Assembly (NCBI GenBank): GCA_920105805.1
Contig: CAKKTI010000273.1
Location: forward strand, 1 to 29,463
DNA: 29,463 nucleotides
From: Condylostoma magnum
Lineage: Eukaryota; Ciliophora; Heterotrichea; Heterotrichida; Condylostomatidae
Direction: 5' to 3'
Shown here: positions 21,231-29,463 of the stretch, in pieces
How positions within the stretch are numbered: position 1 is the stretch's first letter
How the letters are laid out: every line of letters begins with the position of its first letter
Position numbers and translations under genes: made by a program
Notes under the pieces: model-generated
What the model was told of the DNA's origin: nothing
The model's database searches: none
Seen by the model: only the letters and a program-made list of their open reading frames with translations

Positions 21231-21366
21231 AGATGCGATGCTTGTTTACCTTACAAATAAAAAAGAAAACAGAATAAATTAGCTTTGCTAACTTAATCAA
21301 TCAACAATTTGCAAGGCACTTTAAACAAAATGAATGAGAAATCAATTAGATTTTAGTTAAGAATTA

Positions 21367-22608
21367 TCAATTGTCCAAACTGTCTCCAGTATAATTAGGT
21401 AAATCCCACGCCAAATGGGGATAAGCTGGTTCTATTAAGCCAGAATCTATTCCGCATTATTCTATCGTCCCTCCTACCAACGGCTCGTCTTACTTTGGTA
21501 TGCTTATTTCCAAGTAGTCCACACTGGTATCATTGCTTATAATACTCGGCTGGACTTCAGCATTCTTGTTGCCAAAACACTTGCATAATGATCTACAGGA
21601 AAACTTTCTTTTTAGCTTAAAAACCAGCGCTGTTCTTCCTAGCTGTATACTCTGATTTTTCTTAATTTTCATGACTCTTTGTCCTCCTACTAAAGTACCA
21701 AACTTGCTGTTGAGATCTTGTATAAGTGCACCATGTCCGTCGAATACTATCAAGGAGTGGATTCTACTGACTGATACGTCAGATATTCTTATATCAGTCT
21801 CCTATCCTCTTCCTATTTTAATCGATTCGTTCTCTAGAAGAGGAACTATATACACTCCGTTTTCACCGTCATTTGTTATATCCTCAAGCATTATATGTGG
21901 AGTGTCTGGAATTGGTATATTTATCAAATCTATTATTCTATCACTTATCTTTACTTTATTTGGAAACAATGTTTTACATATTTCACATTTTAGCTACTCC
22001 CAAGTATACAGTACTGAAATCCCTCTGTTTTAAACTTAGGATTTACTTTAAAGCCACTCTTGAAGACACTTTAAATGAGTGTATTTAAGACTCCCTGAGC
22101 ATTTGCAAGGAGATATTAGAGGATTATCTTCCGTTGAAAACTCCCCAAAGCAGATTCTACAGGGTATACTGTATGCCTTTATCATTTACTTATCACTAGT
22201 TGCTACTTATTGCACTTAACTCTAATTAGGTAGGGTTATTTTCTATACCTTAAGTAAAATTCTCCCAATTTTTACTACATTTCCTTGTTTTAAGTAATAA
22301 CCATACTTTCCTTAACTCAATTCATTACTTCTTACAATAAGCCACAACTTTTCCTAAGTCCTAGTCCCGATTATTCAATTAAAATCTGTATAAAGCTTAC
22401 TTTAATCCATTCAAAGTTAGCATATGCCAAACTCAGGAACAAGATTCTAATTCGGCAACCATCTAATCTAGTTATTAATTCTGAACAACTGCCCAGGTTT
22501 TCGTACTTTAACGTTATTATTTACATAGCTTGAGGAGTCATAATCGAACAGCTAATGAGTGTTAGTTGGCCAGGTTATTGCCTTTATATGCAGACTATAC
22601 TATGCCAT
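21367..22608 (-). CDS. RINGv (RING-CH) plus FHA-domain protein
   Basis: This 413-residue protein begins with a module common in ciliate RINGv-FHA proteins (IRWLPNQNLVPEFGIC, KLYTDFNWIIG, then GYYLKQGNVVKIGR, an FHA-like beta segment). It has a RING-CH finger at about residues 150-225 (PCRICFGEF, NPLISPCKCSGSLKYTHLKC, LKCEICKTLFP), and a canonical FHA domain at about 240-340 (IKIGRGQETDIRISDVSVSR, FGTLVGGQRV, IQLGRTALVF). FHA domains bind phosphothreonine and RING-CH domains act in E3 ubiquitin ligases, so it may ubiquitinate phosphorylated partners. I extend the C-terminus through TAA 21490 (Gln) to TGA 21367-21369, because the intervening GC-richer sequence reads like protein (GGTIEQCGIDSGLIEPAY). 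The start ATG 22606-22608 is 3 nt after the cyclin's TAA and in frame with it. Confidence 0.85.
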
Positions 22609-22611
22609 AAA

Positions 22612-23547
22612 TTAATTACTTTTAATCTAATCACATTTTCTTATAATCTGAGCTTGTAGGGCTGCAAGCTGCTTATCCTGGAACTCGAAAAACGGAGAAA
22701 TCTTAAACATCTATGACTCTTGTAGTGTTGTATACGCAAAGTCAAATTTGAGAAGTTTTTGGGGAGTTTGAGTTTCAGGGAAATTCTCCTCGAAATTGAT
22801 TATGCCGTGGTATATTTATTAAGTAACACTGCTAAGGGTTTAAATGTCACAAGTGGTGGCCTCTAGGGCGAATCTGGTATAGTGCTCCTGTCCCAGTGAT
22901 ATAGCAGACAGTATGAAGATAGAAGTTGCTTCATAGGCCGGATGAAATCCGCAACTTGGGTAGTTTTGCCATAACACCTGAATGTACTAGGCTGTTATTC
23001 AGACTATAGGCTGGGGCTGGATCATTTCTATTATTAAGTTTAAATAATCTTCTATTATCACAGGGAGAAACTCAAATTCAAGTTACTGTAGTATATAGAG
23101 CTCAAAGCTGAGAATATCTTGCTTAGATATCTTTTAGTGGCCTAGCTAAGTATAAACTACTTCTAGGCTTAAAGGAGAGCAGTCATGTTGCTTAGAAGCT
23201 AAAAAGTAGCAGCATAAGCCAATTTTAAAGATATCTGAGTCCTTATAGCCTTGGGTTTTACATAGAAAATTGTCCATTATTTTCACAGCAGTGAAGAATG
23301 TTATAGGTATTGATCTTACTTTCAAGTATATTTCTAGAAGTCAATTTACCATTTTGCATCTTTGCTTTAGGGATATACTGTGATATTGTAAAGGATTGGG
23401 TAATTGGTTATTTCCATTAATCTACATCAAAGTGTGGAATAAATTAAATTCCTTTGAATCTAAGCTCTGGATGTTAAGAATAGGCTAATGATATATCTAC
23501 TCTGTATAGAATTAGTAAGTACTAAAAATAGTCTGGTGGGAAAGCAT
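22612..23547 (-). CDS. Cyclin (A/B-type cyclin box)
   Basis: This 311-residue protein has a cyclin N-terminal box at about residues 60-170: QRCKMVNWLLEIYLKV, where the hallmark Trp is TGA (23341-23343), then TFFTAVKIMDNFLCKT, IGLCCYFLASKQHD and ISKQDILSFELYILQQLEFEF. A C-terminal cyclin fold follows (EDYLNLIIEMI, ASIFILSAISLG-like helix, HYTRFALEATTCDI). Cyclins bind and activate cyclin-dependent kinases; the order of motifs fits a mitotic A/B-type cyclin, although the MRAIL motif is degenerate (QRCKMV). No destruction box is visible in the short N-terminus. The start is the ATG complementary to 23545-23547. I end it at TAA 22612-22614; a TAG five codons earlier (22627) is the alternative. 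The following RINGv-FHA gene begins 3 nt later in the same frame. Confidence 0.87.
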
Positions 23548-23624
23548 AATTTATAGACATTCTGGCAATCCTTATTAGGATACGTATTTTTAGTATTTCT
23601 AATAAATATGAAACTTCTAAATAA

Positions 23625-26600
23625 CTACTTAAACTTTTGCCTTAGTATATTCATTTCACCTAGTGCCATATCTCTTGCCTTTTCAGCTACTCTAGCTCTT
23701 TCCTCAGCCTCTATCACCTTTGCCTCCATTGCTTCTAAAATGCTAGCATAGTTATCAATTTCTGCACACACTCTCATAACCTCCTAGCGGGATGACCTGG
23801 CTTCTTATCTACACTATTCCAATTCTGAGCTAACATTATGCAGCTCCTTTTCCAGCCTCATTTTGTCGTTTCTTAACTACTGAATATCGGTTTCTTTTAC
23901 AGATGTTTAAGATAAGGAAGACTGGGTTTGGTATAGTTACTGTTCCAGTAGTTTACACTTGTCTCTTAATCCTCGTAGCATTGATTCTGTATTGGATTGG
24001 TATGATGTTTAATTGTGTTTGAGGGAGTTTAGCAGACTGTCTCGCTCCTTTTGTACTCTGTCTAAATCACCGGATTAGTTGCCTAGTTCTCGCTTTAGGT
24101 TTTAGTTTTCTTGTTGGATTTTTTTTAATTGTTGGTTGCCCTGGCCCATACTTATTTTTAAATCTGCTATTTCTCTGTTCAGTTTTAGTACTTGGGAACT
24201 TAATTGGTTGTTAAGGCTTTTAGTATTCTGCAAATCTTATACAGCTTCTTCCAATTAGGCTTCAATGTATTATTTTTCCTGCTTTATCCCCTTAACTGCT
24301 TCTTTGTCTCCTATTACTCGTTTAGATTAGAACTCTTGTTTTATATAATCAAGTTCTAATGCTATTTATTTAGTGTTTTGCCTAAGTGATTGAATTTCCT
24401 CCATCTTCCCCTTAATTTCTTAGTCTTTTTCATATTGAAGTCTATTCATTCCTTATTATAACTGTTGTATTTGTTGGGTATATTGCTATTCTAGTTTTTC
24501 ACAGTACTGTTCCCATTCCGTAGATTTTTTAGCTTCATAGACCTATTATTCTAGATTTCCCTGCAACTCAATGTATTTATTGCTCATAGTGTGAAGTTTA
24601 TCCTGAATGTTTTCCTTTTCTTCTGAAAGCTTGTCTACTGTTTGGGCTAAGTTGATGAGTTGTTTTCTAGCTTCAATTTCACTGCCTTATAGCTTTGATT
24701 TCTCATTCATTGCCTTGGCATACATTTCCTATTATCGCTTTAGTTGTTATTAAAGCTATTAGATTTACATCTCACTAAGATTTGATTAAGATTCATTCGA
24801 TTGTAATGATTCTTATGCGATTTCTAATTGGGAAGATTTATCCTGTAGTTCATATACATATGATTCTACCTGTTTAGTTAAATTTGTGATCTTTTATGAG
24901 CAATTTTAGTGATCCTTGCATAACTTTTCGTACTTTTTTTCGGTGTTATTGATTTACTTTAATTAGTTTTGAAGTTTTTCGTAGTTTTCCTATAAGTCTT
25001 ATAGTTATTACTGTAATATGTAGTTTTCTTACTCATGTAATCCTTCTTATTGCTGATAATCTGAAATTCTGCTGTTTAATTAATCTATTTGATTTTGCTT
25101 TTATTCTAATTAAGACAGTAGCTTCTTCTGCTCTATTTGTATATCTCCATCTTACTTTTCATTGTTTATCTACTGTTTTAAAGATATTTCTAATTTTTAA
25201 AGATCTGAGTTTTACTTGACCAAATCTTAGTAGGATTATTAGTTTTCTTGATTTTATTTATTTAACTATTGAATTTCTTGCTCAATTAACTTGTTCTTTT
25301 ATTCCTATGCTTTAAGAGATTCAGTTAAATTATCTATATAAGCCTATTTATCACTTAACTATTCCAACAGCATAGATGAGTCTAAATCACTGCTTTGATT
25401 ATTCTATTATTGCAACTACTATCTAAGTTGGTTTTCATTTTCTTTACTATTATTAACTTCCTTTTAAAGCTTCTCAATCCTTTATTCCATTGCTTTAATT
25501 TCTTATTAGTGTAATTTATAGTCATTTTCATATTCCTAAATACTTTCAGTTAGACTATCAATATAGTTTCCTCTCTCTTTAAGTTATCCGTTAAGTTTTC
25601 TCTTTTCCTCCCTTTCATATTTTAATTATTCCATGGTAGATGACATTCCTGCCATCCATTTTCGTAGTTCTGATTCATTTTCCTGTAATCTTTCAATTTC
25701 TTAGTTTAATTAGCTTTCTATTTACTTGTATTTTTATAGCTCTGAAGTGCTTGTTTACAGTTATTAATCTTTCTCGTATATTAACTCCGCCTGTTGCTTA
25801 ATCTTCTAAGACAATTACTCTAGCTATACTTGCTTCTTTTCTATATTTGAGCTAAGTTGCTAGTACTATTGGTTTATTTCCTTTAATCCATCTATATCTG
25901 CTTACAGATCTTCTGCTCTTTTGATTTCATTGTTTAATTGTTTTTATAATCTCTAGTTTTCCTGTAGTATCTAATTATATTCTTTCTCAAAGTTTGTTTA
26001 CTGTGCTTCTTAAAATTTTTAGTTTTGTTCGTATGTTTGTAATGTTTCTGTGATATTATCAATATACTATTATTTATCAAGTATTTATTAACTTAATTAC
26101 TACTTTTCATATTCAGCTTATTCTAATAAATTCTCAACAGATGAGAGATTATTAACTTAATCAATGAGCTAATTTTCCTTGTCTTGTATAGTTTGTATCT
26201 CTTCTTTAGTTTATTAATACATTTCTTAAGCTTGTTTCAATTAATTCTCCAGATTAACTTGTTTTTCTTTGTCTTATTTATGCTTTGACTCATATTATCT
26301 TAAAATATCCATTAATTAGTCAATTTATTAGGACTGATCTTCATTAAAACTCATTGAAGTCATTTACTCCTTTTATTCTTTTACTTGTTAGGCATTTAAC
26401 TTTTATGATGATTCTAATTTATGCTATTATAGCTTAAGATTTTATGCAGATAAGCCATTTACTTGTTCCTACATTTTTTACACTTATTAGCACTTTTATT
26501 CATACTTTTAACTTATATCACCAAGTTTTTACTGTATCAAATTCTCCTTTTCATTCATTTTCTTCATTTATTCCTAAGTTTTGGCTAATAATTTCTCCAG

Positions 26601-27971
26601 TTTTAACACTTACTCCTCGAATACTGCAATAGTTAAATTCTTATCATTAGTTTCTTTGGATAATTGTTCAATGTATAGAGATTTGTCCTGAATTTATTAG
26701 TGTAGCTCTTACAGATCCGATTCATTAAGTTAACTGCTTTGCTTGTACCTTTGATTTTCCAGTTAAGATCTAAACCAATTCTCATTTTCCTTTAGTTGTC
26801 TAATCACTTCAGTGGCTTTACTATATCTTGCTTACATATCTTGAAGTGAGGTTTTAAGATATTGATTTTCCTCTTATGTTGTTTCTATGCTTGATTTTAG
26901 CTTTAAGTGACTTTATTCCAGATTTTCTAGTTTAAACAGTTTCGTTTATTTGTCCTCATTTATAAAATCTATTGTTGAATTCATCATTTAGAGCTATTCT
27001 TTTAAGTAGTTTTCACTTTCTTGTAGTTTTTTATTATGCTGTAGTAAGTTCTATTGGCTTAATTATGTCTACTATAGTTCATTTATTTGTAATGATAATT
27101 ATTCATTTATACCCTTTGTTCTAGTTTTCAGTAGCTTATTCTTCTCCTTCAGTGTTTAATATCGGCTAGTAAGATTTTACACCTTTTCTTCTAGTCTTTC
27201 ATTATCATATTTTAATGTTTAATTTTCATATTAAATTCTATTTTATTACAGTTGTAATTCGTAAATCTGGGACTGATTATCTAAATTAGACTACTCAAGT
27301 TCCTTTTATTACTTTTTAACCTAAAAATGATTTTCACCTGACATTATTTTTCAGTAGTTAACAAAAAATGCTTATAAAACCTTTTACTTAATTTTTGAAT
27401 CAATTCTTCTGAATATCTCAAGTTTAGTTACATTTTTTTGCTTTCATCTAAGAAAACATTGTGTGTATCTTTTAAACTCTCTTTATTAGTAAAATATCCT
27501 AATAAAATAAGGTAATTGTAATTGATTCCTACTATTAAATTTATCTATAACAATCCTATTAAAAACATTCTTTAGCCTTGCTTTCAAAATACGTTTAAAA
27601 CAGGTTAATTTCCAGGTCTAGGCAATAGCATCTTATTAGCTATCATGGGATCTAAACTCAACACTACTCTTACTAGACATATACTACTCTAATTATCTAT
27701 CTTTAGCCATAAGCAATTGCAGTAGTGATCTTTATTGGTTCGTCAGATTATCATTTTCTTCTGCTAACACTTCATTGATTGATGCTTGTTCTTCAAGTAA
27801 ACATCTAAGTCGGTACCGGGCATTTCTTTCATTATCAACTGAATTATTATTGTTGTTTAGAGGAAGGGAAATCTCCTCAAAATCAGGTTTCTTATATTTC
27901 CAATTTTTAGGCTCAAATGGCGTAATTGGAGAGTCAAATAATCTTGGAAGCTGAGAAGTTGAACTCGACAT
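23625..27971 (-). CDS. Giant coiled-coil protein, probably centrosomal/basal-body
   Basis: This is one uninterrupted frame of 1448 residues. Residues 1-55 are Pro/Ser-rich. About 60-105 form a short coiled coil (RCLLEEQASINEVLAEEND). About 140-220 form a basic-aromatic block (FKRILKARLKNVFNRIV, CFLRWKQKNVTK, VLQAFFVNYWKIM) reminiscent of centrin-binding or Sfi1-like helices. The rest to about residue 1430 is continuous Leu/Gln/Glu/Lys coiled coil, ending in a short tail (AEKARDMALGEMNILRQKF). Very many Gln are TAA/TAG, and TGA codons (Trp) are confined to the N-terminal block among those I checked. This architecture is typical of basal-body or cytoskeletal scaffolds, but I cannot name the family. 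The start is the ATG complementary to 27969-27971; the end is TAG 23625-23627. I checked the frame directly at both ends and at several internal points. Confidence 0.82.
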
Positions 27972-28219
27972 TATTTAAAAAATTTTAAGATTTATATAAT
28001 TGGCTAGGTAATTTAAGGCTTATGCCTTTAAAGCAATCATAAATATGTGTTATTAAGTGCTAGGAGGGAGTTGATTTTGTATAGAGGTTGTTGTTGGATA
28101 TTTATACATAACGTATGAAATATTATTTAGGTCACTTTTAAATATTTATATAAACCAAGTTTATCATAGGTCAAAATAAGTATTATTGTTTACAGTATTG
28201 AACATTTTAATAGAAAAAT
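27972..28219. promoter_or_regulatory. Divergent intergenic region, 248 nt
   Basis: This lies between the giant coiled-coil gene (-) and the SET-domain gene (+). It is very AT-rich. It contains a small inverted repeat, AAGGC-TTAT-GCCTT at 28015-28028, and two copies of AGGTCA at 28129-28134 and 28168-28173. Either could be regulatory or chance; no known promoter motif is recognised. Confidence 0.45.
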
Positions 28220-28885
28220 ATGCAAGAACTAATTAATTTTTAAAATGATAATGAAAAAGCAATTAAAGAGAATTGATTTAGAGATGAGTTCTTTTGTGAT
28301 TGTTTTCCCGTTTGCAATGAAAATTGTCCGTGCTCAGATTACTGTATCTATAATTCCCAAAAGAAGGTGTTATATTAGGATACACCTGCTATTGAATGTA
28401 GGTCCAATTGTAGTTGCTTGCAAAACTGTAGAAATCGAGTAATTTAAAATGATACTGTATATAAATTAAACGTTCAGACAAGTTAAATTTCAGGGTTAGG
28501 AGTTTTTACATAGTAATGAATACCAAAAGGTAAGTTTATAAGCTTTTATTAAGGGAAGTTAAAGGAAAGCGACTCAAAATATGCACTGGAATATAATGAG
28601 CATTTCAACTAATCTAAACATAAGTGAATTGTGGATGCTGAGGAGTCAAATCATATATCTAAATACTTTAATCATTGTTGTAATCCAAATATGCAGGTGA
28701 TACCAGTAAGAATAAATAATTTTGTACCGTTTTTGTGCTTCTTTTCATTAAAAGATATTTAAAACTAATAAGAACTCACATTTCTATATAGAAGTGATAA
28801 AAGATTTATATGTAACTGTGGAGATGAAGATTGTTCAGGTTTTTATTAGCTTATTTGTAATAATTGTTGTATCAAGATATATTAA
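28220..28885 (+). CDS. SET-domain histone lysine methyltransferase
   Basis: This 221-residue protein contains a cysteine-rich pre-SET/AWS region (CDCFPVCNENCPCSDYC, then ECRSNCSCLQNCRNRV), a SET domain (SGLGVFTQQWIPKGKFISFY, IVDAEESNHISKYFNHCCNPN, QELTFLYR) and a post-SET zinc site (FICNCGDEDCSGFY). SET enzymes transfer methyl groups from SAM to histone lysines; the Cys arrangement suggests the H3K9 or H3K36 class. NHCCNPN differs from the usual NHSCxPN, and the usual Asp before the catalytic Tyr (FDY) is Leu here, with the Tyr kept. Trp of NWFRDEF, QQWIPKG and KWIVDAEE are TGA. The start is ATG 28220. The stop is taken at TAA 28883-28885, just after post-SET; the frame remains open beyond with UAR read as Gln. 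It is small, with no chromodomain or other partner domain. Confidence 0.88.
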
Positions 28886-29174
28886 AGTTATATATTACAT
28901 ATTTAAGAAGAAGTGAAATAATTACAATTTTTATATTAAAAATGATATATATACAGGCCTATTTCAAATACTCGAATGATAAAGTTACAAAAGATAGAAA
29001 TAGTATTTAAAACTAATAAGTACTCTACATCAACTAAATTAATATAGCTATAATAATTATTAATGTTATAATAAAAGCTGTGATCAATAAATTCAGCAGA
29101 AAATTAAATATTCGTACTTATTCGCAACCCTTTAATTATGTAATACAATAACTTTTAACTGTAAAATTGCTTAA
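28886..29174. other. Convergent AT-rich spacer, 289 nt
   Basis: This lies between the SET gene and the partial gene at the right end. It is almost pure A/T and shows no coding, RNA or repeat element beyond a 17-nt match (29004-29020) to a segment of the SET coding region at 28756-28772, which is short enough to be chance in this composition. Confidence 0.45.
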
Positions 29175-29462
29175 CTAAATATACTGATCAAGCTCTTGAT
29201 TTAGCTTGTCTACTTCTTCTTTAACATGCTTACAATTCTTCTTTAAATCTTATAAGTAGTCATCTAATTTCTTTTTGCCAATATTAATTCCAAATATCCT
29301 TTTACCCTTCTGTAGTCCCTTTGCACCTCCCATTGCATTTAAATACGCCTTTGTATGTGATGTACTTCCTGGCAATTATTCTGCCATGTATTATCTTATA
29401 TACCTTTCTCTTGCAAGAGCTTTTGACAGAATTTGAGCTTTAGCATCAGGATGGTAGGTTTC
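29175..29462 (-). CDS. Unknown protein, C-terminal fragment
   Basis: This is the last ~95 codons of a gene whose start lies beyond the window. The peptide begins ETYHPDAKAQILSKALARER and contains a Gly/Lys-rich central segment (MGGAKGLQKGKRIFGINIG) and a charged coiled-coil end (KNCKHVKEEVDKLNQELDQ). It ends at TAG 29175-29177; the next downstream region loses coding character. Four UAR codons read as Gln. I recognise no family from this fragment. Confidence 0.68.
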
Positions 29463-29463
29463 A

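Noticed and set aside
21661-22088. Plus-strand open frames opposite the RINGv-FHA gene
   Set aside because: The minus strand carries intact RING-CH and FHA motifs; the plus-strand frames have no recognisable domain.
28245-28442. Plus-strand frame MIMKKQLKRI...
   Set aside because: It is a shadow of the SET-domain gene, which runs in another frame with clear zinc and SET motifs.
28756-29020. 17-nt direct repeat (28756-28772 and 29004-29020)
   Set aside because: A match this short is expected about once by chance in an AT-rich window of this size.

Overview
This window looks like macronuclear DNA of a heterotrich ciliate that uses a Condylostoma-type genetic code (NCBI table 28), in which UAA and UAG mean Gln, UGA means Trp, and all three can also be stops. 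With the standard code only short fragments are open. With the ambiguous code, 23 genes appear on both strands, and several belong to deeply conserved families. UAR reads as Gln at invariant Gln positions (GNVGQ of glutamate dehydrogenase, FADVAQRDQ of fibrillarin). UGA reads as Trp at invariant Trp positions (the Myb, cyclin, WD40 and NADAR Trp residues). Glutamate dehydrogenase, fibrillarin and the Bin3 methyltransferase nevertheless end naturally at UAG, which argues against the karyorelict code, where only UGA is a stop. I see no transposon, tRNA, rRNA, CRISPR, telomere or internally eliminated sequence.

Layout, left to right: a 5'-truncated Myb protein (+); an unknown helical protein with the only intron seen (-); a ZIP4/SPO22-like meiotic TPR protein (+); an ankyrin protein (-); a small basic protein (+); a Bin3/MePCE RNA-cap methyltransferase (-) head to head with fibrillarin (+); two low-complexity unknowns in divergent orientation (-/+); a basic Gln-rich unknown (+); a NADAR-family protein (+); a RING-WWE protein, a CCDC61/VFL3-like basal-body protein and a TRAF-type zinc-finger protein (all -); glutamate dehydrogenase (+); a Cet1-type RNA 5'-triphosphatase (-); a coiled-coil protein and a WD40-ankyrin-TRP-like channel (both +); a RINGv-FHA protein, a cyclin and a 1448-residue coiled-coil protein (all -); a SET-domain methyltransferase (+); and a partial unknown gene (-).

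The genes are extremely tightly packed. Two convergent pairs appear to share one TTAA tetranucleotide as both UAA stops. Three tandem pairs are separated by only 2-3 nt between UAA and AUG. One divergent pair has 4 nt between start codons. With a code that recognises stops by their position near the mRNA 3' end, this packing raises real questions about where proteins end. Themes among the genes are RNA capping and modification (MePCE, RNA triphosphatase, fibrillarin), putative ADP-ribose metabolism (NADAR next to RING-WWE), cell cycle and meiosis (cyclin, ZIP4-like), basal body/cilium, and chromatin (Myb, SET). All assignments come from reading motifs by eye; no database search was run.
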